This document shows positions 45,950 through 57,532 of a stretch of 64,000 bases of DNA, piece by piece (position 1 is the first letter of the stretch; each line of letters begins with the position of its first letter). This DNA is from Strobilurus pachycystidiatus (Eukaryota > Basidiomycota > Agaricomycetes > Agaricales > Physalacriaceae): assembly GCA_019915135.1 (NCBI GenBank), contig JAHLMK010000006.1:1116001-1180000 (forward strand), in the 5' to 3' direction. Under the pieces are notes generated by a model. The model was not told the origin of the DNA and did no database searches. It saw nothing but the letters and a program-made list of their open reading frames with translations. The translations under genes and the position numbers were made by a program.

Positions 45950-47938
45950 ATGGCAGACGCTTTCGGATTAATTCAGGCCATCATTGCATCAGCAGAGAGT
46001 AGGGCCTACCGTCACATGGAGGTAAGTACTGCCAATTGCGTCTAGTGAGCCACTCTGAAGATAACGCAATGAACTTACGGCTTCGCTAGCTCGCAGGAAA
46101 AATTGCCGACTCACAAGGCGTTTCTGTACTGGAAGAACTTGTCACCATCTCCAAAGACGATCCAATCGTGCTTCCTATCTTCTTACGAGTGTTGCGGTAC
46201 TGGATGGACCGCGATGTCGCCACACAACTCAGGCAGGACAGCGCCGTCTTGCGAATGCAGTATACATGCCTACACGGTCTTCTTGAGCTCCAGCAGCTGC
46301 AGAGTTCTTTAATTTCATCTGGCAGCCTGAGTGCTGCATCCTCTTCTGTCTTCGCCTACATTCATCGCTTTCTCCTGCGATTTCTAGACTCCCAGTGCAC
46401 CATGGTCACGCCTGACATCGATCGGATGTTCAAGGAGATATGTCACTTCCTTTCCGTAGTCCGAGCCGCCGACTCTTCCATGAAGATGTGGATATTTTGC
46501 CGGGTCATCCAGACACCCAACCTTCACCGCACGCTTTACAAGGCCTGGATCAAAACTGCCTCAGACGGGATATACCAACAAGGGAGTGCAGCATCCAGCA
46601 TGTTCTTCGTCCTGACACAGGTAATTATCGGCCTACATCCTGACTGGTTCAGTCCCATTGAGAAGGCCGGACTGCCAGCCTACGATGACCCCTTGGCCAC
46701 CATCCTTGAGGGTCTAGAGGACGCCGCCATACTCCCGAGTCTTGAATCCACTGTCAGGACAATTCAGACGCGCACGCCCGCTGCCATGTGGGTCTTGACC
46801 TATACGAGGCACGTAACCAAAGCCTCCGCCAGGATCCGCCGAATATTCTTGGCCCGTCGGGTCTTGTATTGGGTGTGCTGGCTCGTACCTGAATTGGTGG
46901 GCATAGCAGAGCGCAGAAACTCTGCAGCCATGCGCTCAAATGACGCTGCGTGGCATACGCAACCTTTCGCGATTGCTGCTGCTTTGCTGGAATGCCTGCA
47001 TTACATCGCAGAATCTTGCTCTTGCGGCCCGCGCTGGGTGGCGGAGGTGGTGCGATCCTCAGCCATGGCTGCACTTATGCGATTTGACGAATATCCCGCT
47101 CTATTTCCTGGAAACGGGCTTCGAGGACTTCACGGCTGTATCTCCCAAATCTTCAACAAGATTGGCATCAACGTCATCCACCCGGCTGTTTTCAAATCCG
47201 TTTGGCTCTGGAAGGGCGCTTTATGCGTCGACTTTCAGCTCCCATTGACAAGTACGGGCCTAATCGAACGCGTAGAGGAATTACGCGTAGAGCTTTGTGC
47301 TACGGAACAAATCCGACGCCAGATGAATGTCAGTGGACTGAGGGTCTGCAAGCTATCATCGGTGCGTAGACTCTTTCCTTGAGTTGTCATCATAGTCTTA
47401 ATGAATTTGACACTAGTGCGGTGCGCTAGGTGCTGGCCGACAGTGCAGCCGTTGTCAAATAGAGGTGTACTGCGATCGCAAATGCCAATCCCTTGACTGG
47501 GCGGAACATAGATTGTTGTGTTTTGAAACCGTTCAAAGTCTTTCTGGCAAGTGTGAAATCTCCACTCGAACTTGTGAGCCTGATTCCCATCACAACACAG
47601 GCGAACCTTCCCTTGACCAGCAGCGTCATTGGGAATATGGATTTTTCTGCGATTTCTTCACCAGAAAGGCTTACGCCTTCTTATCCGAATTTCGTCGACA
47701 GGCCAATGATAGATGTCCCCAGGCCTCTGACGATGCCCTGATCTGGATCTGGGATTACTCCTCGCTGCCGCGCCAAACTAAAGTCGTCATGGGGGCCAGT
47801 ATCAGTGATCAGTCCATCAAGGAACAGTTTCTCAAGAATAGAAGGAAAGGTGGCCTAGTAATTGCCTGGAAGATACTTTGGGTCGATGGAAAGAGTAACG
47901 GCGGCGTGACGGTTTTAGAGTTGGACCGCAGCAACTAA
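45950..47938 (+). CDS. MYND zinc-finger protein, 621 aa
   Basis: Three exons (45950-46021, 46090-47361, 47417-47938), all phase 0, give 621 residues from MADAFGLIQAIIASAESRA. The first 470 residues are a helical region with no motif I recognise, common in Agaricomycete MYND proteins. The MYND finger spans the last intron: C-x4-C-x8-C-x2-C-x5-C-x3-C-x7-H-x3-C (CGALGAGRQCSRCQIEVYC, then DRKCQSLDWAEHRLLC). MYND fingers bind proline-rich peptides in partner proteins. No SET domain is seen, so this is not a SMYD methyltransferase. All splice sites are canonical and the frame is undamaged. Probably a regulatory adaptor; partners unknown. Confidence 0.85.
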
Positions 47939-48625
47939 TAGTACGCCAAGTCGCAATACTTACGGCTCCACTTATGAACGGTATGGGCCACCGCTTCGCG
48001 CGGCAGAATCCGGTAGATACGCAAATGATACCGAGACCAAATGCAAATATCACATACTCAAAGCTCATTGAACCCAACAACCTTCAAGGATGTTTTCTTC
48101 TCTGTCTGATAACACGTACTTCCATTGGCTATCTACTGTTAAGTATAGAGTTGCTAGTTGCTATGTAGCAGTACATACAGTACCGTGGACGCATAGGCTG
48201 CTTGGCGGCCTAAACGCCACGTTAAACAGGAGCCAGCCATCCATTCATCCAGTCCCAGAGCTTCCTCCGCTCCCGTTCCCACTGCGTTTGTCTGAACCCC
48301 CTAGCTCAGTTACACTCGGTCGCTCATCGGGGCCAACGCACGCACTCCTAGTACTCCGACCTCCCAAGCTGCATACGCCGCAGGTATGTATTATCTGTTT
48401 CCTCGCAAAGAAAGCCTGCCAGTGGTGCTCGTGGCGTTCGATCAACTCACTACAGGGACATTTGTCAGTGAAAAACATTACAACAACAGAATCAAGAAAG
48501 AAAGCGAGGTGTAAGTACGAGGGATTATAGAATGATCAAGATATCAAGATAACTGAGGAGCATCGCAAGTCACAAGACTGATATACTCACATGCAACGCC
48601 TCTGACCTCGCGGCTTTCAATGCTC
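47939..48625. other. No recognisable gene
   Basis: A plus-strand frame of 146 codons (48090-48530) has no recognisable domain and low-information composition. Nothing else is supported. Confidence 0.35.
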
Positions 48626-49430
48626 TCAATCGCTGGCATCCGTTACGAGTAAGAAAGCCAGGTGCTCCTCTGGCGGGTACGGCCGGCCAAACTTGTCGTA
48701 CATAATGCTCGCCATGATGTCAGGATCAAAAACAGCGCCATTAGAGTCATTGTCGCCGGTAGGAGCAGGCGCGTAGGGATCGTAGTAAGGTGAAAGCGAC
48801 GGGTGGGCATATGGGTTGTGCGTATTCGATCCAGTTTCGCTTTCACCGGGGTCGTACCTCGGATCGAAAATTGGATTCGTCGAACGTCCATTTCCGTCGA
48901 ACCGGGATACGGAGGGTGTGGTTTCGTGCGAGTATGTCGGCGTCTGTCTCTGGTGGGGAATGGACGGCCCATGGAGGCGGAGGGAACGGGACGGGAGTTT
49001 GATAAGAAGGAGAACCAGTGGAAGAACTGACCCAGGAGGCCAAGGTATGTGACTTGCTCGGCGGGGTGCTGGATACTTATGTTACCGGGATGAGTATCAG
49101 AATCGTCTTCAGTTGCGTAACCAGCTGCATCGTCCGTCTTCTTACTGATTTGTCCGAGCAGCGACCGGAAACGGTCGACGAACGTAGGTCGGCGTCGTTG
49201 GTTTGGGTGGCATTCGGTTGTCCGGACCTCTGGTCAGCTTTGGCTCGGGAGCCGCTTTGGCTCGTGCTGCCAGAAGGTAACTCCGCCGAAACATGCGGCG
49301 GCGTATATGGTAGGAAAGGAAGAGACGGGAGACGCTTGCTCGTTGACGTCGACGACAGGCTGTCCGAAATGGAGTGTTTCGACGAGCCCAGAGAGGACAT
49401 GGTCGCTGACAGATGGCTTGGACTGAGCAA
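48626..49430 (-). CDS. Disordered protein gene, frame partly broken
   Basis: The minus strand encodes a Ser/Pro-rich N-terminal part (MSSLGSSKHSISDSLSSTST, about 49400) and then FVDRFRSLLGQISKKTDDAA in another frame (about 49180-49120). The C-terminal segment is HNPYAHPSLSPYYDPYAPAP, then IMASIMYDKFGRPYPPEEHL, ending in a stop at 48626. The last block is convincing coding sequence. The first two blocks need a one-base shift near 49180 with no splice site to explain it, and an intron probably lies near 49000-49050. It is either a living gene with an assembly error or a recent pseudogene. Family not recognised. Confidence 0.45.
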
Positions 49431-49825
49431 AGTCGGAGAGACTTGCGTGACCAGATTCTCGACGTCAAGCGTTGAGGCCTTGAGGATCAGGCCGTCCAGA
49501 ACCTGATTGAGGGCGGACAGTAGCGCATAATAGTTCGGCTTGGCTTTCCCAAGTTCGACTGAGGGCGTCCTCGGTCCTGGTTGTCACTTGCGGGAGTTTC
49601 CCCGAATTTCCCCCGTCGTGCAGGCGCCAACTCCTGCTGACTCATCACTCTGTGACTCAATCAATCAATCAATCAATACACGGCACGGACCCAAAGGATG
49701 ACTAGTGACTTGGCACGCGCACCGACACGTCTGACTGACTCTGACTCTGACACGCCTCCCTCCCTCCCCCATTTCCTCGCGATGCCAGCGCCCGAAACGC
49801 GGCCACAATCCTATTTGAACCAACC
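49431..49825. other. Intergenic with TCAA microsatellite
   Basis: (TCAA)n runs at about 49658-49676. No gene recognised. Confidence 0.5.
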
Positions 49826-51510
49826 ATGCAGGTACAGACCAAAGGACTGGGCAGTCGCGTCCAGCTACTGGGCGACCAGGAACGGCCGCGTCGACCCATC
49901 ACAATGCAAGCTACGCCGTCGCCATCTTGGAAGGATGCGGCATTTCGCACGAACTTGGCATGGCTGCCTTGGATAAGGATACGGGTCGCGTCATGCTCGT
50001 TTGCCGGCGAGCGACACATCAGTGTTACCGTCTGGAAGCGGTCGGCGAACGCATCGGACTTATCAGTGAAAAATCTCTGGGCGATTGGAATGAGGCCAAT
50101 GGCACGCAGCCCATATTTGACGCGCGTATATCTGGCTGATCTACATAGGCCTCGTGCAGCAACTTTGCGTGGAGGATGACGAACGAGCTGGGACCTTGGT
50201 TTCCGTTGCCAATAAGTGGGTATCTCCCCGCATCTGCACTACTCAAAGGCGCCGAGACCAAACTCAATACGCATCTCGGGGCCGGGGGAAGTCTCGCTAC
50301 CAAAGCGGGGCGCCATCCTGTGCTGGAGAACGTGAGCTCGGCGGCAACGTTGCCGCCGAATGATATGTATTGCGACGACTCTGGTTATGGCCATGTGTTG
50401 GTGTTTCGTTCCGGCGGAACATGCTAGCTTGGGTAGGTATCGTATTTTGTTCCAGAGCAGAGTTTTGCCATTATCCTTCTAGCATCCACGACGCCTTGCT
50501 GACGCGTCTGTCGAACGACGACAATTCAAAGAAAAGCTTGAGCAAGTTTGCGAGTGAGATGGCGACGTCTGCCATGATTATAGGTTCGTTTGAGACTTCT
50601 CTTCTGTCTTCGGAAGACTGAATGAGGCGTAGGTCTGCCAACGCCAAACACACTGATACCTATAGCCGAACTCGGACGCGGGACATCGCCCAGTGAGGGC
50701 GTGGAGACATCGCGTGCGATTGCGGAGGTCTTGAACACACAGAAGGTGGGTTTAGTCTCGCGCTGACCAAAACCAGTTCATTGATCGAAGTTTGGATGCA
50801 GGTTTCCGTGTTCTTCGCGACGTACGCGGCGTGTTCCATGCATTTGCTGATCAATTGATACGAATCCTACGCCCAGATATCTCGGGGAGCTGAGCGCTAC
50901 GCTTTTGAGGAGGGCTACTGTTGTCAAGTATGTGTCTCTATCTTTGTCTTTGACCAGTGGTTCGATGTAACCTCTATCTTTCTGTACAGGTCTATCCTCT
51001 TTGGTTCTGTTTCTCTACAACTTGTGATGTTCAACCCACTGGAATACAAGTCTCGGCCTACTGAGGCGAACTTTGGGGTGACGTTCTAGTACGCGTGCGT
51101 TGGTTTGCGACTCCTTCTTTGTTCTCTTCCAGATCTGAAAGCTATGGTTTGTACCAGTCCAATCTTGTCGTCGAGTTCGCTCATCTCATGGTAGGTCTCG
51201 AACTCGCGCTTCGCTGACTTGCCGGAGGACTTCGGAACGAGGCAAATAGTAGAGGCATTCAGGTTGCTCTGAGGCGGAAGGCGCATTTGATAGGTACGCC
51301 TTTGTTGCCTCCTGCACCCATGGTCTCGCTCTTGGTTGCTTGGGCTACTGATCCTTTTGTCATGGAACGCGTTTGCGCATTCTACTAACCTATGGGACGT
51401 TACTTGTGAATGAACCTCAATCAAGCGCTTGGCCATTCGTTGCTACCGGACGAGGAGCTTCGGGCGTATCTCGGGCGTTTCCAGAAGGATTTTGCGGGAG
51501 CGTTCTTGCA
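49826..51510 (+). pseudogene. MSH4: MSH4 relic lacking the P-loop
   Basis: MSH4 pairs with MSH5 to stabilise meiotic recombination intermediates and promote crossovers. Plus-strand blocks match it in order. The first is ILEGCGISHELGMAALDKDT and then GRVMLV (49908 onward). After a gap of roughly 100 expected residues comes QQLCVEDDERAGTLVSVANK (about 50157). Next is ALLKGAETKLNTHLG, then GRHPVLENVSSAATLPPND (about 50310). The sequence jumps from YCDDSGYG to MCWCFVPAEHAS, so the Walker A loop and neighbouring helix are deleted. It continues SIHDALLTRLSNDDNSKK and FASEMATSAMIIG (about 50490-50585), AELGRGTSPSEGV (about 50665), LEYKSRPTEANFGVTF (about 51040), and LLPDEELRAYLGRFQKDFAG (about 51434-51490). 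Several introns remain recognisable. Without ATP binding it cannot work. Confidence 0.85.
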
Positions 51511-52163
51511 TGGGAAGATTTCACTGTGCTCCTGCACTGTTGGACTGATGCTATCATTTATACTCTCTGTGCTGCTTCGACTGGTAGACTGTTTATTTGG
51601 GTCCGTGCCGTGTAGTAACTTATCTATTGATTGATTGATAGTCAGGGCCCAGTTTATGATCGGCGTGCCGGGCCTGAATCTTTCGAGAGTCCTTTCGGGC
51701 CGAGCCCCTACTGTATCAGGCCAGATCCGTGTTGCGGCTCTTGCGCTAGACGCACGAGATACCTGTTTGCTATCGACTCGTCCACTCTATGGCTGGAAAC
51801 GCGTTGTGCTTTTTGGCTAGCTTTGTACTTTTTGACTAATTGGCGCACGAATGACCTAATCCGCGGCCCTCGGATCGCACATTTGCTGCAACTCTTTGTT
51901 GATAGCATGTTGATAGGCCCAGTTGGAATCATGTCAACGGTCGTATGCCTGGTCCTTCAAAAGACTGTTGCTGTCTTTTGAATAACTTCTAGGGCTGAGT
52001 GATAGCAACGTCAAAGCCCTTTTGTACTGTTTTGTAAGGCAAAAGGCGTCTGGTGTGGCACTCTTCCTTGCACTACTGTTTGAAAGGGCGACATGGTATA
52101 TAAGGAGCAGATACATTCAGACTTGTCAATACCAACTTCTAAGACCTCATACCTCCTGTGAGA
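51511..52163. other. No recognisable gene
   Basis: Short frames only (for example 51631-51981 plus). It adjoins the 3' end of the MSH4 relic and could contain its vanished tail, but no motif supports this. Confidence 0.35.
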
Positions 52164-52579
52164 ATGGCCACTTATCCCTACGTTGTCGTCCAACGGCAAG
52201 TTGCCGGCAAGCAATACGTAGCAGTGCCCTACAGCCACTTTGCCTCCCAAGCCGAAGTGGACCTAGCAGCTGCTGAGGTAAATATTTTCTTGAGCCCGGG
52301 GAATTCATAAACTAACAACTTTTGTCTCAGGAAGCCATCCTTGCATATGCGGCAGGGGTGCTTGAGGGGCAAAAGATTATGACCAGAAACCTTCCGGGAT
52401 ACGAGGGCCAGGAAATCGCGCTTTCTCCCTGGGATTGGGACCTAATCTTCCCTGCGACAAGCTACATCCCCCCTTCCGCCATCTTCTTGAGCACCCTCGT
52501 TGGCGCGGCTCTTGGGGTGCTTATGGCTATGCTGTTCACGTTTGTCGTCTTACTTGTTGACAATAACTTCAGCAAGTGA
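52164..52579 (+). CDS. Small membrane protein, 120 aa
   Basis: Two exons (52164-52277 and 52331-52579), phase 0, give 120 residues starting MATYPYVVVQRQVAGKQYVA. The first 75 residues are soluble and mixed alpha/beta in character. A single long hydrophobic segment follows near residues 88-112 (AIFLSTLVGAALGVLMAMLF, then TFVVLLV), and the protein ends DNNFSK. There is no N-terminal signal peptide, so a tail-anchored or single-pass topology with the N-terminus in the cytosol is likely. The intron has a canonical GTAAAT donor and TTTGTCTCAG acceptor. Family not recognised. It looks intact. Confidence 0.65.
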
Positions 52580-53018
52580 GGCCTTCTTCCATACTCTAGT
52601 TCTTGATGAACTGACAGAAGCTTCAGGATTGTTGAGAAATTGGTGGCGTGTCGTGTTTAAGCCATGAGATTAGAATACCTACCGCTACATCGTTTGTTAT
52701 AAGGAATTGTAGCCGCGACTCTTGCCCCATGAGTGCCAATTCATTGTTACAACCCTCAGGCCCTCACTCGCATGAATCAACCCCGTTTCTACTTGAACAC
52801 TACGTATCTTTCTGAGACTGTCGAGTCCCCAGTCATAATGGGACTGTTTTGCTTTTGAGAAGCTTTGAGGGGTCGTAGAGGCGTTTGCCAGCGGTCCAAG
52901 CTTTTGAGGTCCGCTGCGTCAGATTCAAGTTACAAGCGTGACTGACGCATCGTGAGTGACCCCCGTCCCACCCTTTCCTTCTGACCACCACCACCCGACA
53001 CGCCGTAGAACGTACTCG
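52580..53018. other. Intergenic
   Basis: Space between two plus-strand genes. No motif or repeat stands out. Confidence 0.4.
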
Positions 53019-54310
53019 ATGGACCGCAATCTCGATATTGCTGTCCTTTTGGGCATTTCACTGCGTCAAAATCTGTTGCCCGATGAGCAGGTGTGTTTCT
53101 TTCCCATTGGGCATGAGTCACTGTGGACGCGTTCTGACGGCGTTCTCGCGCAGCTCGCGCGCCTAGTTCATCTCCCCAATGGGCAGCCATGGGAAGACAT
53201 GCATGATATGGACTGGAACGTCCTTTTTGGCGAGCTGGCACGCGACAATGAATTGAACGGCAATGGTCGTGACGTGCTTGCTGCCTATTTCTGCAATCAT
53301 GCGTCTCACGCTCGGTGTATCGGACAGCTCCCGGCTCGCAACCGTCTATCATCAAGCAGGAAGATCTTTTGGACGTGTCTGACGATTTTATCGCGTCCGA
53401 CTCGCCTGTCCGAACGCGTACTATATTCGAGAACGGACACGAGACCATCAACACTCTTGATTTTGATGACGACACCTCCCAATACGACCTTGACCGCGGC
53501 TCGAGCTTCTCTTACTCCTCCCCAATCATGTCCCATTCCATTCCCACCCTCAACCCCCCGCTGTCGAGATCTCTGATGACGAGATGGATACCGCGTCCGA
53601 TTTTGGCCCCGGTGTTGGCGACTCTGGTTTGCCGGAACCTAGCCCTGCTGCAGCTACCGGCGCGGGTGGCGCTAAAATCATCGACGTCGACGACTTGGAT
53701 TACGACAACCTGTCCAAAATCAAAGTTGAGGCAGTTCCCGGCAACCTGACCATGCCCGGCTGGCGAGAATCTGACACGGTCTGGCTCAGTCTGGCTGGAT
53801 GAAGTGTGACTTCCGAAGCCTTGGACTCCGACTCAACTCGTAATACGCGCAGCCTGAAGGTCGACCGTCTAGAGAAGGTCAACGGGCTCCCATCATACTG
53901 GCCTGTTCCTCGAGTCGCCACCGCTTACCTTCTTGACCTGAGTGCTGACAAGTTTTGACTTGTTGACAGGAAGGGCAAGGTTATGAGCCCCGACGCACTG
54001 ATCAAACTAGACAAGGTATGTCTGATCTTTCCAAAGACCCCATTATGACTTACTTATCGTGTTTCCCAGTGTCAGGACTCTTTGCTCGGTGGTATTGGCG
54101 GAAACGATTCGTCTGCTACCGTTCAGAACGTCTTTGGTGATACTTCCGTGATCTGTCGTCGCAGTCGTCTTTGCTGCGGCGGTGTATATGCTTGCGAGAA
54201 GCTCAATCCCGAGCTTTTAGACCTTAAACGTCACTAACTGGATCCGCCATCGCTTGATAAGGCTGTTCAGGCGCAAATCCAGTCGCGTACGTTGGAGAGA
54301 AGCTCCGTGC
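53019..54310 (+). pseudogene. N-terminal fragment of a repeated Agaricomycete family
   Basis: The segment begins MDRNLDIAVLLGISLRQNLL and continues in other frames with VSDDFIASDSPVRTRTIF and ISDDEMDTASDFGPGVGDSG. Then come DLDYDNLSKIKVEAVPGN and RLEKVNGLPSYWPVPRVATA, followed by YLLDLSADK. After another intron it ends GGVYACEKLNPELLDL. This order matches the first part of a large protein family that I recall as multi-copy in Agaricomycete genomes and of unknown function, perhaps transposon-borne. The long central part is absent: the sequence stops about 54235 and is followed by unrelated DNA. Frame changes near 53330, 53560 and 53800 mark it as decayed. Confidence 0.55.
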
Positions 54311-54708
54311 CTAAGCATGTTCTCATGTGAGTGACTTACGACTTCCTTCTTGACGAGGACTCTCACACGCGCCATCTACCACGCGTCATCTACGGCAGTA
54401 CCTGCGTACAAAGCAGCCACAACAAACGAGAAGGTGCAACGGGGACTGACTGGGGGGAGGTCGCTTAGCAGCGTCCCGGGACAGAAAATGACCAATCAAG
54501 CCTAGGACGAGATCTAATTTTTGGGCTCTGGCGGCTTGGGGGAGCAGAATGGCAATCAACGTTACGGTGTGAATGACCTTATGTTATCTTCATACTCTAT
54601 TGAATTTGGTTTCGAGACTAGGATCACGCGGACATGAGGTGAGAATGTCCTCGGTCTTTGTCTCTCACGCTTTGCCTTTTTACCAAACCGCCAACGTCCT
54701 CGTCAGGT

Positions 54709-56151
54709 ATGAGACCAAAGACCGTCGACGCGCTTTATCGAGGGCACATCATTGCTCAGCGCTTGGATATACTTGTTCCGCTCCCCTATCGCCAGCTTGA
54801 TGCTATCGACGAGCGGACAGAGAACTTGCTCACCGATTTGCCCGCTTCCGTGCGGTCCCAGCTGCAGCCAATTTGGCTGGGTAGACCCAAGCCTCAGTAC
54901 TGGGCAGTACAGCAATACCCCATGGCTTTGGTCGTTACAGTCATAACGTGGACTGTGGCCAGATTCATCAGACCCGGTCCTAATCCTGTTTTTGCTCTTA
55001 AAGCCTACTTGGAGCAGAGTGACCTTGTAATTTCCTACGGACTAGGCAATCCTGCAGTCCACAAGGATATCAAAGGCCTCTTTCAGCGTCTTGTCGGAAT
55101 CTTGGTAAGATAATAACACCCATCGTGTTACAATTTAACATATTTCTAGAATGCATTGGCCGCTTTCTGTCCATCAACGTCCCTTCCTCCTCATCCTTTT
55201 GATCCTGCATTCTGGACTCAATGGAGCGCCTCCGTGCAACAGACGGCGCTCTATTTGAGAGCTTTTTTGAATTCTTTCCGAATTTCTTTTTCAAACAACA
55301 TGTTCAACTTCTTGGATGGACCGTCACAATTTTGGAACGCAACTACTGCTATCCTCACATTTTCCGATTTGGTTGTTATTGAGAAGAATCTAGACAACTG
55401 GGTAATATTTCTATTTTTCTGATCTTGAAGATTGATAATTAACTATAACTTAATAGACACTTTTCAACGGGCGCTGGTTGGAATTTAAAGAAATTGTGGA
55501 GCCTGAGATTATTGAGCGTGCAGCCTTTGAAGCTAAATTTCGCTTATACGGCGAAATTCTAGCTTATCCCGAATTTACTCAATCAGGGCGAACAGATCTT
55601 CCCTCGTTGGAGGCCTTCAGCAGCATGCCTGATAGCATTTTTTTTGCTATACTGGATCAATATTTAGCGTGGAGACTGGCGCCTCTCGCTGCTCTTTCCA
55701 ATGACGATCAGAATCAACTTCGCCAAGTTGTTCTGTTTCCGGCCACAGAACCGCCTTCATACTATCAATCCCTACAGGCAGAAATATCAACCGCGTTCAA
55801 GAAGGCATTAGTTGTAACGGTGCGTAATGTCTTAAACCTTTCAAATTGCTATATCTTATTATGTTATTATAGAGTGCCGCCAATCGTTATATGCTGAGTA
55901 TCGGCATATTGCCCATGCATCACGACTTATATGCAGGAGGCTTCAAGTTGTTGGAGAAAACTCTCCCATGTGCTCGATTGAATGACAGTTGGCGACACTA
56001 TGCTAATCTGTTACTCAGCCAATGGAGGTTGGAAGATGCGCCGGTTCTGACGTTGAACAGCCTAGCTATTGTGGCTCCGGATAGCGTTCGGTCCACTGAC
56101 TTTGTGAGGGACAAATGGATTCAACAAACTGCTCATACTCGCAGAGCTTAA
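54709..56151 (+). CDS. Intact unrecognised protein, 429 aa
   Basis: Four exons (54709-55104, 55150-55401, 55457-55819, 55873-56151), every junction in phase 0, with introns of 45-55 nt and no internal stop. The product starts MRPKTVDALYRGHIIAQRLD. It includes LDAIDERTENLLTDLPASVR, TVITWTVARFIRPGPNPVFA, a Phe/Asn-rich stretch (SFRISFSNNMFNFLDG), a Glu-rich block (EIVEPEIIERAAFEAKFR) and a C-terminal helical region (GFKLLEKTLPCARLNDSWRH). No clear catalytic motif; one short hydrophobic segment near residue 80 may be buried rather than membrane-spanning. The start is uncertain because upstream frames are also open. Context is repeats and relics, so intactness suggests selection or recent arrival. 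Confidence 0.6.
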
Positions 56152-56713
56152 CTTTGCCTTTCATGCATTATGCCAATATATATTCGTTGTTCAACATCGT
56201 ATTCCCCCAGCACTGCAATTCAACTTGGGTACTGTGAGTGGAGTGTTCGCGGGACTCTTAATCATGAAGTAGTAGCCCAAACCACCGACAGAAGATAAAC
56301 AAATTGAGACCAGACTCGAGGAACAAGACATACGTGCCAATAGCCCAATAGCGAGGCCGGGTGACTGGCGCAGTCGACGTGTAACAAGCCTCGTAGTCAC
56401 TGCGCGGATCCAGGCATCAGTCACGATCTTGCCGAAGAAGACTCTTGAAGGATATTAGATAGGGCCAGGGCGCCTCATCGCTGCTGCGGCAACTCGATAA
56501 CTCTCTGATCAACTTAAGAGGAACTTCCCCAGGCAACTCTTAGGCTTGCGACAAATGTTTGCGGCGGGTCGGCGCTAAATGTTGGCAATATCAATGGGCT
56601 CAATTTATTGTATTGAATCTGAAGGCGTGAGAAGGATCCATGCAAGTATAAGTGGAGGTCAGGTGGACTAAAAGATATTGACGGCTGAGCCTGAAGCCCG
56701 GAGGCCTCAACGT
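56152..56713. other. Intergenic between convergent genes
   Basis: The tail-to-tail space between the plus-strand unknown gene and the minus-strand nucleoplasmin-like gene. No further gene seen. Confidence 0.4.
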
Positions 56714-57532
56714 CTACGTTTTGCGGATCCTCTTTGCCCGCGGCAAAGCTGGCTCCTCCTCCTCCTCCTCCTCCTCCTCCTGATCCTCCTCCTGTTGCTC
56801 CTCCTCTTCCGGCTGCTTACGCCTTCTAGAGGCTTTCCATTTCGACGAACCTGCAACGGAACGAGGCTGCAAGGGCGATCAATTCACGCTGAGCGCAAAC
56901 GAAACGGGCCAGCTTACCTCCACATTTCCTCGCACAGAAGCGCGGCTGATGGAGGAGAACTTTGGCTGAAAGTCTCCCCGCGGCGCCGCCGTGAAGACAC
57001 TCTGATTGGAGAGATCTGGTTAGAGCGGGTAGACGTGCTAGGCTATCTCGCGTACCAGATCGGGGGAGGTTTTGAGTGTTTTCATTGCTAAAAATCGGCC
57101 CGTCAGCGAGGCGCAGACAAGGAAGACAGCGTGACCAACACATGAAGGTTCCAGCCAGATGCAACTCACTAAAGGGGATCAAGAATGATGAGTTGGGATT
57201 TGAAAGGCATATAGAAATACGCACTTGCGCCCAATGACCCGAAAAGAAACATTTTCCTTGGCCGACAGCATAATGTTTACGGGAACGTTCTCCACCTGCC
57301 CCGCAATCAGACTACAATAAATAAAGGCAATGAATGAGCGCGCATTTCCAGGAGTTAACGAGGCCAAGGTGACGGCGGCGATGTTTGGCTTGTCCTCGTC
57401 TTGAGCGAAGGTAAGCCCGTGGCAAAGATTGAGCGTCGTGCGCTCGTTATCCGACAGTTGAGCGGGAAGGGCGACATTGGTGACAAGGATATCAGTCCCG
57501 CCCACGTTCCACGGTAATTCTTGCCCTGGCAT
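56714..57532 (-). CDS. Nucleoplasmin-like (NPL) domain protein
   Basis: NPL domains occur at the N-terminus of fungal nuclear FKBPs, where they bind histones. From MPGQELPWNVGG the minus strand reads TDILVTNVALPAQLSDNERT, then AAVTLASLTPG, NVPVNIMLSAKENVSFRVIG, and, after an intron of about 57 nt, ELHLAGTFM. This is the order of the NPL beta-sandwich. Further minus-strand exons lead to a last exon reading SKWKASRRRKQPEEEEQQEE, then an eight-Glu run and PALPRAKRIRKT before the stop at 56714: an acidic tract with a basic nuclear signal. The FKBP peptidyl-prolyl isomerase domain that normally follows is absent; downstream is convergent intergenic DNA. It may be a genuine nucleoplasmin-like histone chaperone or a truncated FKBP copy. 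Middle exon boundaries are uncertain. The acidic tract underlies a (CCT)n run at about 56751-56790. Confidence 0.6.
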
